A stretch of 64,000 bases of DNA. Source: Stutzerimonas stutzeri. Its GTDB lineage: Bacteria; Pseudomonadota; Gammaproteobacteria; Pseudomonadales; Pseudomonadaceae. Below the pieces are notes generated by a model that searched no databases, had not been told where the DNA came from, and saw only the letters and a program-made list of their open reading frames with translations. Below, in pieces: positions 28,358 through 39,190 of the stretch (positions are counted from its first letter, which is position 1; each line of letters starts with the position of its first letter). The stretch spans positions 310,001-374,000 of the forward strand of contig NZ_JYHV01000011.1 in assembly GCF_000952685.1 (NCBI RefSeq), read 5' to 3'. The position numbers were made by a program, and so were the translations under genes.

Positions 28358-28416
28358 TCTGGCAGGTCAGCTCACAGGCGAGCGCAGCACCCCTTCCAGG
28401 TCATGGAGGAGTGTTT

Positions 28417-28998
28417 ATGCTAACCCAGGAGCAGGACCAGCAGTTGGTCGAGCGAGTGCAACGGGGAGATAAGCGGGCTTTTGACCTACTGGTACTCAAG
28501 TACCAGCACAAGATTCTTGGGTTGATCGTTCGCTTCGTACATGATTCTCATGAAGCTCAGGATGTTGCGCAGGAAGCCTTCATTAAAGCCTATCGCGCGC
28601 TTGCGAACTTTCGCGGAGATAGCGCCTTTTATACATGGCTATACCGCATTGCCATCAATACGGCAAAGAACCATTTGGTGGCCCGTGGAAGAAGGCCGCC
28701 CGACAGCGATGTCAGTTCCGAAGATGCAGAATTCTATGAGGGCGATCACGCGCTCAAGGATATTGAATCGCCGGAACGAGCGCTTCTCAGGGATGAAATA
28801 GAAGACACGGTTCATAGAACCATTCAACAACTTCCAGAAGATTTGCGTACGGCTCTAACACTGCGTGAATTTGATGGTCTTAGTTATGAAGACATTGCAA
28901 ACGTCATGCAGTGTCCGGTGGGTACTGTTCGCTCGCGGATATTCCGGGCGCGGGAAGCCATCGATAAAGCATTGCAACCCTTGTTGCATGAATCCTGA
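28417..28998 (+). CDS. algU: RNA polymerase sigma factor AlgU (RpoE-type, sigma-22)
   Basis: 193-residue ECF sigma factor controlling envelope stress and, where present, alginate genes. Region 2 (DAQ-type segment HEAQDVAQEAFIKAYRAL, AFYTWLYRIAINTAKN) and region 4 (LPEDLRTALTLREFDGLSYEDIA, GTVRSRIFRAREAID, quoted in parts) are complete, and the length equals that of P. aeruginosa AlgU. ATG 28417 is chosen over GTG 28411 because GGAGGA sits 6 bases before it. It leads the algU-mucABCD operon and has its own consensus promoters upstream. Confidence 0.98.
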   Translation: MLTQEQDQQLVERVQRGDKRAFDLLVLKYQHKILGLIVRFVHDSHEAQDVAQEAFIKAYRALANFRGDSAFYTWLYRIAINTAKNHLVARGRRPPDSDVSSEDAEFYEGDHALKDIESPERALLRDEIEDTVHRTIQQLPEDLRTALTLREFDGLSYEDIANVMQCPVGTVRSRIFRAREAIDKALQPLLHES

Positions 28999-29029
28999 GA
29001 CAGCGGCGACAGCCAAGAGAGGAACCGCC

Positions 29030-29629
29030 ATGAGTCGTGAAGCCCTGCATGAATCGCTGTCCGCGGTGATGGATAACGAAGCGGACGAGTTGGAATTACG
29101 TCGAGTGCTCGCCGCAGACGGCGATGCCGAAATGCGATCGACGTGGTCGCGTTATCAGATCGCTCGTGCCGCGATGCACAAGGAGTTGATCGAGCCTCGT
29201 CTGGACATCGCTTGGGCGGTTTCAGCTGCGCTGGCCGACGAGCCGGTTATCACTGCGGTCAAGCCGCAGCGTTTCGCCTGGCGCAACGTTGGTCGCCTCG
29301 CCGTTGCGGCATCGGTTACAGTCGCTGTACTGGCAGGTGTGCGTCTGTACAATCAGAGCGAAGTAGCGGGTCCGCAAATCGCACAGCAGGCTGCACAGCC
29401 TAGCATCGCGGTACCGCAGGCCAATCAGGGGCCGGCCGTGTTGGCAGGCTACAGTGAAGATGCGGGGGCGCCGGAAGCTCAGGTGGCGGGTGCACAGGCA
29501 TCGGCTGAAGGCTGGCATGAAAAGCGGCTACCGGCGTATGTCCGTCAGCATGCTCAACAGGCCGCTTTCGGTAGTGGTTCTGAAAGTGCACTGCCCTATG
29601 CGCGTGCTGCCAGCATGGAAGATCGTTAA
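29030..29629 (+). CDS. mucA: Anti-sigma factor MucA
   Basis: 199-residue inner-membrane anti-sigma factor. The cytoplasmic AlgU-binding domain is at residues 1-78 (REALHESLSAVMDNEADELE), a membrane segment at about 88-106 (VGRLAVAASVTVAVLAGVR), and the rest is periplasmic. In P. aeruginosa, AlgW cuts the periplasmic part and MucP the membrane part to release AlgU. The reading frame is intact, without the frameshifts seen in mucoid clinical strains. It starts 31 bases after algU; AGAGAGGA precedes the ATG. Confidence 0.96.
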   Translation: MSREALHESLSAVMDNEADELELRRVLAADGDAEMRSTWSRYQIARAAMHKELIEPRLDIAWAVSAALADEPVITAVKPQRFAWRNVGRLAVAASVTVAVLAGVRLYNQSEVAGPQIAQQAAQPSIAVPQANQGPAVLAGYSEDAGAPEAQVAGAQASAEGWHEKRLPAYVRQHAQQAAFGSGSESALPYARAASMEDR

Positions 29630-29637
29630 GGAACAAC

Positions 29638-30582
29638 ATGCGTGTAATACCGCTGTGTGTGGTGCTCGGAGGCTGGCTATCGATGCCGGCCTTTGCTGCT
29701 GATGCCGATGCCTGGATGCAAAGGCTCGCGGCAGCCGAAAAGAAACAAAGTTACCAAGGCACTTTTGTTTATGAGCGCAACGGTAGCTTTTCCAGTCATG
29801 CTGTCTGGCAGCTTGTAGAAGGCCAGCAACTACACGAGCGACTCTTGCAACTGGACGGTCCACCTGCTGAGGTTTCGCTGGTGGATGGCCAGATTCAATG
29901 CGCAAGCGAAGATCTGGCGTCTCAGGTCAGGGATACGAAACCCTGGCGTCAACAGCCGCTTGAGCCTGATTCGTTGTCCAAATGGTATAACGTGCAGGTC
30001 ATCGGCGAATCTCGCGTGGCGGGGCGTCCGACCGTTGCACTGTCGATACGGCCGCAGGATCAGCACCGTTACGGTTTCGAATTGCATCTTGATCGGGAAA
30101 CAGCGCTGCCGCTCAAGTCCCTGTTGCTTGATGAAAACGGGCAGTTGCTCGAGCGTTTTCAGTTCACTCATTTTTCGCCAGATTCGATCGGGCCGTCCGA
30201 TGTCGAAACCGGGTCGGCGTGCAAGCCCGTTTCATTGGCTGCGGAAAAAGCGTCGACTACACCGAAGTGGCGCTCTGACTGGCTGCCGGACGGGTTCCAA
30301 CTTCTCGATTCGGACGTGCGACCCAGTCCTGCTTCCGATGAGTCCGTAACCTGGCTCTCGTATGGCGATGGGCTTGCCCGCTTTTCAGTATTTCTCGAGC
30401 CTTTGCACGGCGCGGTCGTCGAGGACGCACGTAATCAGATGGGGCCGACCGTGGCGGTATCCAAGCGCATTTCCACGGCGGGTGGCGATGTCATGGTGAC
30501 GGTTGTCGGCGAGATTCCGCTGGGTACTGCCGAGCGAATCGCGTTGTCGATGCGCTCCGGGGCCGATCAGGCAGCGCGATGA
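29638..30582 (+). CDS. mucB: Sigma-factor regulatory protein MucB (RseB-like)
   Basis: 314-residue periplasmic protein with a signal peptide (cleavage after MPAFA-A). It has the RseB two-domain form: an N-terminal LolB-like domain (SYQGTFVYERNGSF) and a smaller C-terminal domain (WLPDGFQLLDSD; YGDGLARFSVFLEP). It binds the periplasmic tail of MucA, protecting it from AlgW until lipopolysaccharide or misfolded-protein signals displace it. It begins 8 bases after mucA and overlaps mucC by 4. Confidence 0.96.
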   Translation: MRVIPLCVVLGGWLSMPAFAADADAWMQRLAAAEKKQSYQGTFVYERNGSFSSHAVWQLVEGQQLHERLLQLDGPPAEVSLVDGQIQCASEDLASQVRDTKPWRQQPLEPDSLSKWYNVQVIGESRVAGRPTVALSIRPQDQHRYGFELHLDRETALPLKSLLLDENGQLLERFQFTHFSPDSIGPSDVETGSACKPVSLAAEKASTTPKWRSDWLPDGFQLLDSDVRPSPASDESVTWLSYGDGLARFSVFLEPLHGAVVEDARNQMGPTVAVSKRISTAGGDVMVTVVGEIPLGTAERIALSMRSGADQAAR

Positions 30583-31085
30583 TCGAGGAGTCGGGGCGCG
30601 TGATTGCCGTTGAGCCCGGCGCTGTCTGGGTCGAAACGCAACGCAGTAGTACCTGTTCCGGTTGCTCCGCCAAGAACGGTTGTGGCCAGGGGCTGATGGA
30701 TAGGCTTGGCGTTCGCGAGCGGCGCGGGTTGATACGAGCCTTGTCCGATCTGCAATTGAATGTGGGTGATTCGGTTGTAATCGGCGTTCGAGAGAGCGCG
30801 TTGCTGCGTGGCGCGGTTCTCGTTTATCTTTTTCCCCTGATCATATTGTTTGTCTCGGCGTTCCTCGCTTCCAAGCTTTCGGTTGACGAGCCGTACGTGA
30901 TTCTTGCCGGCATTGCCGGTTTTTTTGTTTCTTGGCTGTTCGTGCGTAAGCGCAGTCAGCAAACAGCAGACGACTCGGGGCTTCAGCCGATCGTATTGCG
31001 CGCGATGCTGGTGGGCGCGGCAGGAAAGGGTCAGACTGGTTTGTTTTCGTCAAGGGAGAATGATCTTAATGGCTTCACGGAATAG
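30579..31085 (+). CDS. mucC: SoxR-reducing/RseC-family protein MucC
   Basis: 168-residue inner-membrane protein of the RseC/MucC family. A cysteine-rich N-terminal segment (CSGCSAKNGCGQG, residues 24-36) precedes two membrane segments (GAVLVYLFPLIILFVSAFL and YVILAGIAGFFVSWLFV). Its part in AlgU control is modest and not well defined; related RseC is tied to the Rsx system that reduces SoxR, and the rnf/rsx operon is elsewhere in this same window. Start overlaps mucB by 4 bases; the end overlaps mucD. Confidence 0.94.
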   Translation: MIEESGRVIAVEPGAVWVETQRSSTCSGCSAKNGCGQGLMDRLGVRERRGLIRALSDLQLNVGDSVVIGVRESALLRGAVLVYLFPLIILFVSAFLASKLSVDEPYVILAGIAGFFVSWLFVRKRSQQTADDSGLQPIVLRAMLVGAAGKGQTGLFSSRENDLNGFTE

Positions 31086-32475
31086 CTGCTTTGCCTTCTT
31101 CGCTGCGTTGTTTTGCCTGGGGCAGGTCGCGGCGGCCAATGCGCAGCTACCCGACTTTACCCCCTTGGTAGAAGACGCCTCACCTGCAGTAGTCAATATC
31201 AGCACCAAGCAGAACGCTCCTGTTCATGGTGCGAACGCGCGCATGCCAGACCTGGAAGGACTTCCCCCCATCATTCGAGAGTTCTTCGAGCATGGCATGC
31301 CGGGCATCCCGGAGGGCGGCCAGCAGCGCGAGGCGCAGTCGCTGGGTTCGGGCTTCATCATCACAGCTGACGGCTATGTACTGACCAATAATCACGTGGT
31401 TGCCGATGCCGACGAGATAATCGTCCGTTTGCCGGATCGCAGTGAATTGAAAGCAGAGCTTGTCGGCGCGGATCCTCGTACCGATGTCGCTTTGCTGAAA
31501 ATCGAAGGTACCGGGTTGCCTACGGTCAAGTTGGGCAAATCGGACTCGTTGAAGGCGGGGGAATGGGTGTTGGCGATCGGCTCGCCGTTTGGTTTTGATC
31601 ACACCGTAACGGCCGGAATTGTCAGCGCGACGGGACGTAATCTACCCAGCGAAAGCTACGTGCCCTTTATACAAACCGATGTTGCGATCAATCCTGGGAA
31701 TTCCGGCGGGCCGCTGTTCAATCTGCAGGGTGAAGTGATAGGTATCAATTCGCAGATATTCACTCGATCGGGCGGTTTCATGGGATTGTCGTTTGCCATT
31801 CCTATCGACGTCGCCATGGACGTTGCCGATCAATTGCGTACGGAGGGCAAGGTCAGCCGTGGTTGGCTTGGGGTGGCGATACAGGAGGTCAACCGGGATC
31901 TGGCGGAATCTTTCGGCCTGGAGCGTCCAGCGGGTGCGCTGGTTGCTCAAGTGATGGACGGCGGCCCTGCAGCCAAAGGTGGGTTGCGGGTGGGTGATGT
32001 AATTCTCAGCGTCAACGGCAGCGCCATCGATATGTCGGCTGACCTGCCGCATTTGATCGGAGCCATCAAACCAGGCACCAAGGCGACGCTGGGCATCGTC
32101 CGTGATGGGGAGCGCGAAACTCTGACCATCCAGATCGGCGCCTTGCCGGACGAAGGAGAAGAGGTAGCAGAAGCCAGCGGCCGCGCCGAGAAAAGCAGCA
32201 ACAGGCTCGGCGTCAAGGTGTCCGAACTAAGCGCCGAGCAGAAGCGCAGTCTCGATCTGCCAGGGGGAGTGGTGATTACCGAGGTCTTGAACGGACCCGC
32301 TGCAATGATCGGTTTGCGTCCAGGTGACGTGATCACCCATCTGAACAATCAGGCCATCGATTCTGCCTCGACGTTTGGCCGCGTTGCGGAGCAGTTACCG
32401 AAGAACCGGTCGGTTTCAATGCGCGTGTTGCGCCAGGGCCGGGCGAGCTTTATTACCTTCAAGCTCGCCGAGTAG
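31069..32475 (+). CDS. mucD: Periplasmic serine protease MucD (DegP/HtrA family)
   Basis: 468-residue HtrA-type protease and chaperone. A signal peptide (cleavage near ANA-QLPDF) is followed by the trypsin-like domain with catalytic His109 (TNNHVV), Asp139 (RTDVALL) and Ser212 (GNSGGPLF), then two PDZ domains (about residues 265-350 and 375-465). It removes misfolded envelope proteins and thereby dampens AlgU activation. ATG 31069 is used; ATG 31060 in the same frame sits too close to GGGAG. It overlaps the end of mucC by 17 bases and closes the operon with a strong terminator. Confidence 0.97.
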   Translation: MASRNSCFAFFAALFCLGQVAAANAQLPDFTPLVEDASPAVVNISTKQNAPVHGANARMPDLEGLPPIIREFFEHGMPGIPEGGQQREAQSLGSGFIITADGYVLTNNHVVADADEIIVRLPDRSELKAELVGADPRTDVALLKIEGTGLPTVKLGKSDSLKAGEWVLAIGSPFGFDHTVTAGIVSATGRNLPSESYVPFIQTDVAINPGNSGGPLFNLQGEVIGINSQIFTRSGGFMGLSFAIPIDVAMDVADQLRTEGKVSRGWLGVAIQEVNRDLAESFGLERPAGALVAQVMDGGPAAKGGLRVGDVILSVNGSAIDMSADLPHLIGAIKPGTKATLGIVRDGERETLTIQIGALPDEGEEVAEASGRAEKSSNRLGVKVSELSAEQKRSLDLPGGVVITEVLNGPAAMIGLRPGDVITHLNNQAIDSASTFGRVAEQLPKNRSVSMRVLRQGRASFITFKLAE

Positions 32476-32488
32476 TGATCCAGTAAGG

Positions 32489-32515
32489 AAAGCGGCCTCC
32501 GGGCCGCTTTTTTTT
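32489..32515 (+). terminator. Intrinsic terminator of the algU-mucABCD operon
   Basis: AAAGCGGCC and GGGCCGCTTT pair around a short TCC loop, followed by a run of eight T residues, 14 bases after the mucD stop. This is a textbook intrinsic terminator. Confidence 0.93.
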
Positions 32516-32538
32516 GTGCTCGGGTTCCGGTCTGGATG

Positions 32539-32567
32539 TTCAACTGGCCCTCTGCGGCGAGTACAAA
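32539..32567 (+). promoter_or_regulatory. Possible sigma-70 promoter of lepA
   Basis: TTCAAC (32539-32544), a 17-base spacer and TACAAA (32562-32567) lie between the mucD terminator and lepA. Both boxes are imperfect. Confidence 0.3.
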
Positions 32568-32666
32568 TGGGGCTGGGGTCCGGCGTGGCGCTGAATAGAC
32601 CTATCAGGTACACTTTGCGGCTATTTTCAGCGGGCAATCGGCCCGCGCATATTCGAGTGTTTAGCT

Positions 32667-34466
<1,800 letters not shown>

Positions 34467-34468
34467 TT

Positions 34469-35326
34469 ATGTCGATCAATTTCCCGCTGTTATTGGTGAT
34501 AGCCGTTGCGGTATGCGGTTTTCTGACGCTTATCGATTTGGTGTTCTTTGCGCCACGCCGGCGGGCAGCGATAGCGAATTATGAAGGGCGTACCGGTGGC
34601 GAGCCTGATCAGTCGACGTTGGAGGCCTTGAACAAAGAGCCGGTGCTGATCGAATACGGCAAATCATTCTTCCCAGTGCTTGCAATCGTTCTGGTCTTGC
34701 GTTCTTTTCTTATCGAGCCGTTTCAGATCCCTTCAGGCTCTATGATCCCGACGCTCGAGGTGGGTGATTTCATTCTGGTCAACAAGTTCGCTTATGGCAT
34801 TCGCCTACCAGTCGTCGACACCAAAGTCATTGATGTCAGCGATCCAGAACGCGGCGATGTCATGGTGTTCCGCTATCCCAGCGACCCGAATATCAATTAC
34901 ATCAAGCGAGTCATTGGCCTGCCGGGAGATGTGATTCGATACAGCAGCAACAAGCAGCTAAGCATCAACGGCAAGCCGGTGCCCCAAATGCTGATCGGCG
35001 AGGAGCCGGGAAGTCTGGGGAGTGCCAAGCTTTACCGGGAAAAGTTGGGTGAGGTCGAACATATCATTCGCAAGGAGATGGGCCGCTACCGAGTAGAGCC
35101 CGACCGCGAGTGGCGCGTTCCCGCAGGCCATTATTTCATGATGGGCGACAACCGCGACAACTCCAACGACAGTCGCTACTGGCATGACCCGGCGATTCCC
35201 ACCGAGCTGGCCGGCATGGTTCCGGATCGCAACATCGTCGGTAAGGCCTTTGCCGTATGGATGAGCTGGCCGGATCCGAAATTCAGCAATCTGCCTAATT
35301 TTTCACGGGTCGGGCTGATTCACTGA
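34469..35326 (+). CDS. lepB: Signal peptidase I
   Basis: 285-residue membrane serine protease that removes Sec and Tat signal peptides. Two N-terminal membrane segments (about 5-27 and 62-82) lead to box B with the nucleophile Ser91 (PSGSMIPTLEVGD), box D with general base Lys146 (YIKRVIGLPGD) and box E (GDNRDNSNDSRYW). It starts 2 bases after lepA, the conserved lepA-lepB pairing. Confidence 0.97.
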   Translation: MSINFPLLLVIAVAVCGFLTLIDLVFFAPRRRAAIANYEGRTGGEPDQSTLEALNKEPVLIEYGKSFFPVLAIVLVLRSFLIEPFQIPSGSMIPTLEVGDFILVNKFAYGIRLPVVDTKVIDVSDPERGDVMVFRYPSDPNINYIKRVIGLPGDVIRYSSNKQLSINGKPVPQMLIGEEPGSLGSAKLYREKLGEVEHIIRKEMGRYRVEPDREWRVPAGHYFMMGDNRDNSNDSRYWHDPAIPTELAGMVPDRNIVGKAFAVWMSWPDPKFSNLPNFSRVGLIH

Positions 35327-35336
35327 GTCTGTGAAT

Positions 35337-35359
35337 CAGGGCCTGGTTCCCGGGCCCTG
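35337..35359 (+). terminator. Hairpin after lepB
   Basis: CAGGGCC (35337-35343) pairs with GGCCCTG (35353-35359). No T-tract follows, so it may attenuate rather than end transcription before the DUF4845-rnc-era unit. Confidence 0.35.
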
Positions 35360-35412
35360 GCTCGCTATATTGAGTAGCCCCGATAGGTGGGTATCGTACG
35401 ACAGAGGTCGAC

Positions 35413-35790
35413 ATGAGTTTCGCTCGTTCGCAAAAAGGGCTGTCCATGCTGAGCTGGATCATGGTGCTCGCACTGGTGGCGTTCTTTGCCAGTACTGCAT
35501 TCAAGATGCTTCCGCATTACTTCGACTATATGTCCATGGACAAGATCATCTCAGGGGTTGAAAGTGACCCGGCTTTGGAAGTCCGCACCGTTCGCGATTT
35601 CTATAGCCACGTCCGTAAAGGAATGGATGTCAATGGCATCCGCGACCTGAACCTCGAAGAGGCATTGAAGGTCGTGATTGAAAACAACGAATTCAAGGTT
35701 CACCTTGACTACGAAAAACGCGAGCCCCTGATCCGTAATCTCGATCTGGTGGCGAACTTCGATAAAGAATATCGCCTAAGGATGCCGTGA
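35413..35790 (+). CDS. DUF4845 membrane-anchored protein
   Basis: 125-residue protein with one N-terminal membrane segment ([21 protein letters not shown]) preceded by a short basic stretch ending SQKGLS, reminiscent of pilin-like N-termini, and a soluble C-terminal domain. DUF4845 genes sit between lepB and rnc across Pseudomonas, as here; the function is unknown. AGAGGT is 5 bases before the ATG, and the stop overlaps the rnc start. Confidence 0.88.
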   Translation: MSFARSQKGLSMLSWIMVLALVAFFASTAFKMLPHYFDYMSMDKIISGVESDPALEVRTVRDFYSHVRKGMDVNGIRDLNLEEALKVVIENNEFKVHLDYEKREPLIRNLDLVANFDKEYRLRMP

Positions 35791-36476
35791 GCACTTCGTT
35801 AGCCCGACTCGAGCGCAGGCTCGGTTATCAATTCAAGGACCAGGAGCTGATGCTTCTGGCCCTGACGCACCGCAGCTATGCCGGACGCAACAATGAGCGT
35901 CTGGAGTTTCTTGGCGATGCCATTCTCAACTTCATTGCCGGTGAGGCACTGTTCAGTCATTTTCCCCAGGCCAAGGAAGGTCAGCTGTCACGTTTGCGCG
36001 CGCGCCTTGTCAAGGGAGAGACCCTTGCGGTGCTTGCTCGAGGTTTCGAGCTCGGCGAATACCTGCGCCTCGGCTCAGGTGAGCTGAAGAGTGGCGGTTT
36101 CCGGCGCGAATCCATTCTGGCCGACACGCTCGAAGCCCTGATCGGCGCCATCTACCTGGACGCCGGTATGGAGGCCGCTCGCGATCGTGTACTCGCCTGG
36201 CTCGCCAACGAACTGGAGGGGCTGACGCTGGTCGACACCAACAAGGACCCGAAAACCCGCTTGCAGGAGTTCCTGCAATCGCGTGCTTGCGATCTTCCAA
36301 AGTACGAGGTGGTGGCAATTCAGGGCGAACCGCATTGCCGAACCTTCTTCGTCGAGTGCCAGGTGTCGCTGCTCAATGAGAAGACGCAAGGACAAGGTGC
36401 CAGCCGGCGTATTGCCGAACAGGTTGCCGCTGCCTCGGCATTGATCGCCTTGGGCGTGGAGAATGGTAATGAGTGA
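35787..36476 (+). CDS. rnc: Ribonuclease III
   Basis: 229-residue double-strand-specific endoribonuclease for rRNA and mRNA processing. The catalytic signature [11 protein letters not shown] is at about residues 36-46, a second acidic patch is [13 protein letters not shown] about 110-122, and a double-stranded RNA-binding domain fills residues 155-225 ([11 protein letters not shown] to ASALIALG). The start is GTG at 35787, overlapping the DUF4845 stop, with AAGGA at 35778-35782. The 3' end overlaps era. Confidence 0.97.
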   Translation: MSTSLARLERRLGYQFKDQELMLLALTHRSYAGRNNERLEFLGDAILNFIAGEALFSHFPQAKEGQLSRLRARLVKGETLAVLARGFELGEYLRLGSGELKSGGFRRESILADTLEALIGAIYLDAGMEAARDRVLAWLANELEGLTLVDTNKDPKTRLQEFLQSRACDLPKYEVVAIQGEPHCRTFFVECQVSLLNEKTQGQGASRRIAEQVAAASALIALGVENGNE

Positions 36477-37380
36477 TGAACAGCTGCAGGACGATGCGGT
36501 AAGCCGCTGTGGTTACGTTGCGATCGTTGGGCGTCCCAATGTCGGCAAGTCGACGCTGCTCAATCACGTGCTCGGGCAGAAACTAGCGATCACTTCGCGC
36601 AAGCCACAGACCACGCGCCATAACATGCTCGGAATCAAGACCGAAGGCGCCGTCCAGGCTGTCTACGTCGATACCCCCGGCTTGCACAAGAATGGCGAGA
36701 CCGCTCTTAATCGCTATATGAATCGCACGGCGTCGTCGGCCCTGAAGGATGTCGATGTCGTGGTGTTCGTCGTCGACCGCACACGCTGGACCGATGAAGA
36801 TCAATTGGTGCTCGAACGCGTTCAGTATGTCGAAGGACCAGTGATCGTCGCCGTGAACAAAACCGATCGTGTCGAGGACAAGGGTGAACTGCTGCCCCAT
36901 TTCGAATGGCTGGCGCAGCAGTTGCCGAAAGCCGAGATCGTGCCGATTTCCGCCCAGCACGGGCAGAATCTGGATGTGTTCGAGAAACTGGTGGCTTCGC
37001 ATCTGCCTGAAGGCGACCATTTCTTTCCAGAAGATCAGATCACCGATCGCAGCAGCCGTTTCCTCGCAGCCGAACTGGTTCGGGAAAAGATCATGCGTCA
37101 GCTGGGTGCCGAAGTCCCTTACCAGATCACGGTTGAGATCGAGGATTTCAAGCAGCAAGGGCACGTGCTGCATATCCATGCGCTGATACTGGTCGAGCGC
37201 GACGGGCAGAAGAAAATCATCATCGGAGACAAGGGCGAACGCATCAAACGCATCGGCCAGGAAGCGCGCAAGGACATGGAAGTGCTGTTTGACTCCAAAG
37301 TCATGCTCAATCTCTGGGTGAAGGTGAAGAGCGGCTGGTCCGATGATGAGCGGGCGCTGCATTCGCTTGGCTATAGCTGA
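36469..37380 (+). CDS. era: GTPase Era
   Basis: 303-residue essential GTPase that binds 16S rRNA near its 3' end in 30S assembly. G motifs are [14 protein letters not shown] after the DTP Asp, and NKTDR; the C-terminal KH domain contains [21 protein letters not shown] 36469 is preferred to 36463 because GGAG at 36458-36461 is then 7 bases away. It overlaps the rnc stop by 8 bases, giving the widespread rnc-era-recO coupling. Confidence 0.97.
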   Translation: MSDEQLQDDAVSRCGYVAIVGRPNVGKSTLLNHVLGQKLAITSRKPQTTRHNMLGIKTEGAVQAVYVDTPGLHKNGETALNRYMNRTASSALKDVDVVVFVVDRTRWTDEDQLVLERVQYVEGPVIVAVNKTDRVEDKGELLPHFEWLAQQLPKAEIVPISAQHGQNLDVFEKLVASHLPEGDHFFPEDQITDRSSRFLAAELVREKIMRQLGAEVPYQITVEIEDFKQQGHVLHIHALILVERDGQKKIIIGDKGERIKRIGQEARKDMEVLFDSKVMLNLWVKVKSGWSDDERALHSLGYS

Positions 37381-37478
37381 GGGGCTGAGCGCTTCCGGTT
37401 GCAGTCTTACCTGATTGCCTGCCGCAGCCAGTCGCTGCGATTGGCTCATCGTTGATCACCCGCCTGCGGCGCTTTCCA

Positions 37479-38171
37479 ATGACCGCTCAATCCGCCTTCG
37501 TTCTGCACAGTCGACCCTACCGCGAGAGCAGCGCGCTGGTGGATTTTTTCACGCCCGAAGGAAGGCTGCGCGCAGTGCTTCGCGGCGCGCGCGGCCGGGC
37601 TGGCACATTGGCGAGGCCTTTCGTGCCGCTCGAAGTCGAGTTTCGTGGCCGTGGCGAACTGAAAGCCGTGGCGCGTCTGGAAAGCGCTGGCCTGGCGTAC
37701 TGGTTGGATGGCAATGCGTTGTTCAGCGGTATGTATCTCAACGAGTTGCTGATTCGCTTGCTCCCGGCCGAAGACGCGCATCCCGTCATGTTCGAGCACT
37801 ACGTTGCGACCCTGCCTGCATTGGCGGCCAAGCGCCCGCTGGAGCCTATTCTGCGCGCATTCGAATGGCGGTTGCTGACCGAGCTGGGTTACGGGTTCGA
37901 TCTTGATCAGGACATCTCTGGGCATCCCGTGAGTAGCGCAGGGCTTTATCGGTTGCTGCCGGATACCGGTCTGGAACCGGTTGGCGAGTTTCAGCCCGGT
38001 CTATTCAATGGCGCGGAACTCTTGGCTATGGCCGAAGCCGACTGGGAGGTGCCGGGTGCGCTGGCGGCAGCGAAAAGATTGATGCGGCAGGCGTTGGCAC
38101 CGCATCTCGGCGGTCGACCTCTAGTCAGCCGCGAACTGTTCATGAACATGAAGGAGGTCCCGCGTGACTGA
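37479..38171 (+). CDS. recO: DNA repair protein RecO
   Basis: 230-residue recombination mediator that loads RecA at gaps with RecF and RecR. The OB-fold opening [20 protein letters not shown] and the segment [20 protein letters not shown], each shortened here by eye, are typical; [11 protein letters not shown] is in the C-terminal half. ATG 37479 gives the normal N-terminus, though its ribosome site is weak; a TTG at 37452 would add nine residues. It follows era by about 100 bases and overlaps pdxJ by 8. Confidence 0.93.
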   Translation: MTAQSAFVLHSRPYRESSALVDFFTPEGRLRAVLRGARGRAGTLARPFVPLEVEFRGRGELKAVARLESAGLAYWLDGNALFSGMYLNELLIRLLPAEDAHPVMFEHYVATLPALAAKRPLEPILRAFEWRLLTELGYGFDLDQDISGHPVSSAGLYRLLPDTGLEPVGEFQPGLFNGAELLAMAEADWEVPGALAAAKRLMRQALAPHLGGRPLVSRELFMNMKEVPRD

Positions 38172-38910
38172 AGCCAATCGAATTCTGCTCGGTGTCAATG
38201 TCGATCACGTCGCCACCCTGCGCCAGGCGCGTGGTACGCGTTACCCAGATCCGGTCAAGGCCGCGCTGGATGCCGAGGAGGCGGGAGCCGACGGAATCAC
38301 GGTGCATTTGCGCGAGGACCGTCGGCACATCCAGGAGCGCGACGTGCTGATGATGAAGGACGCGCTGCAGACCCGGATGAATTTCGAGATGGGTGTTACC
38401 GATGCGATGCTGGTCTTCGCCGAGCAATTGCGTCCGGAACACGTTTGCCTGGTGCCGGAAACACGCCAAGAGCTGACCACAGAGGGCGGCCTGGATGTGG
38501 CGGGGCAGGAAGCACGCATCCGGGAGGCGGTCAATCGCCTGGCTGCCTGCGGAGCGGAGGTGTCGCTGTTCATCGATGCCGATCCACGTCAGATAGAGGC
38601 TGCCGCTCGCGTTGGGGCGCCGGCTATCGAGTTGCATACCGGGCGTTATGCCGATGCGCACGGCGTCGCCGAGCGGGCCTGCGAGTTGGCGAGAATCCGT
38701 GACGCCGTCGAGTCCGGCCTGAGCCACGGGCTGATCGTCAACGCCGGCCATGGTCTGCACTACCACAACGCCGAGGCCATCGCGGCAATTCGGGGCGTCA
38801 ATGAGCTGAACATCGGCCACGCCATCGTCGCCCACGCGCTGTTCGTTGGTTTCAAACAGGCCGTCAAGGAAATGAAGCACCTAATCCTTGCTGCGGCCGC
38901 TCGCGGCTGA
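38164..38910 (+). CDS. pdxJ: Pyridoxine 5'-phosphate synthase
   Basis: 248-residue TIM-barrel enzyme that condenses 1-deoxyxylulose 5-phosphate with 3-amino-2-oxopropyl phosphate to pyridoxine phosphate. [44 protein letters not shown] and [10 protein letters not shown] are hallmark segments. The start is GTG with AAGGAGG at 38151-38157. It is the last gene of the era-recO-pdxJ run. Confidence 0.98.
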   Translation: MTEANRILLGVNVDHVATLRQARGTRYPDPVKAALDAEEAGADGITVHLREDRRHIQERDVLMMKDALQTRMNFEMGVTDAMLVFAEQLRPEHVCLVPETRQELTTEGGLDVAGQEARIREAVNRLAACGAEVSLFIDADPRQIEAAARVGAPAIELHTGRYADAHGVAERACELARIRDAVESGLSHGLIVNAGHGLHYHNAEAIAAIRGVNELNIGHAIVAHALFVGFKQAVKEMKHLILAAAARG

Positions 38911-38915
38911 TCAGC

Positions 38916-38941
38916 GTGGCGACTTGCTGGCTGCTGGTCGC
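38916..38941. terminator. Weak hairpin between pdxJ and DUF2905 gene
   Basis: GGCGAC and GTCGCC flank a 13-base interval between two converging stops. The stem is only 6 bp and no T-tract is present. Confidence 0.25.
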
Positions 38942-38942
38942 C

Positions 38943-39149
38943 TTAGCGTTTGAACAAGTTCAGTAGAATTGTCAGCAACACGCTCAGGATTATCATCGAC
39001 GTGATCGGAATGAATATCTTGCTGCGTTCTGACTCGATGCGAATGTCACCGGGTAGCTTGCCGAACCAGCTCAGCAACCCTGGCGCGTAGTGCAGGAGCG
39101 CCCCGAGAAGGAGCAGCAGCAACCCAGCGGCCATCAACCATTTCGCCAT
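38943..39149 (-). CDS. DUF2905 small membrane protein
   Basis: 68-residue protein with two hydrophobic segments (WLMAAGLLLLLLGALLHYA and IFIPITSMIILSVLLTILLN) separated by the conserved linker GKLPGDIRIES. That linker and the size are diagnostic of DUF2905. The family is widespread and of unknown function. It is a single gene converging on pdxJ. Confidence 0.92.
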   Translation of the reverse strand: MAKWLMAAGLLLLLLGALLHYAPGLLSWFGKLPGDIRIESERSKIFIPITSMIILSVLLTILLNLFKR

Positions 39150-39190
39150 CGTCGTCTGCTCTCTTTGCTGTTGCTTACCCGTTGCGTCGC

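Larger units (their letters stand above)
28065..28416 (+). other. 352-bp nadB-algU intergenic region with two AlgU-type promoters
   Basis: This stretch carries no gene. Two near-identical AlgU-type promoters lie in it, annotated separately, both pointing at algU. The nadB promoter should also be here, but I cannot place it. The ribosome site GGAGGA of algU is at 28405-28410. Confidence 0.8.

Noticed and set aside
28865..29029. Longer mucA reading frame starting inside algU
   Set aside because: The MucA N-terminus MSREALHESLSAVMD starts at 29030 behind a good ribosome site.
29030..29629. Possible mucA frameshift as in mucoid strains
   Set aside because: The frame is complete at 199 residues with all domains, so the gene is intact.
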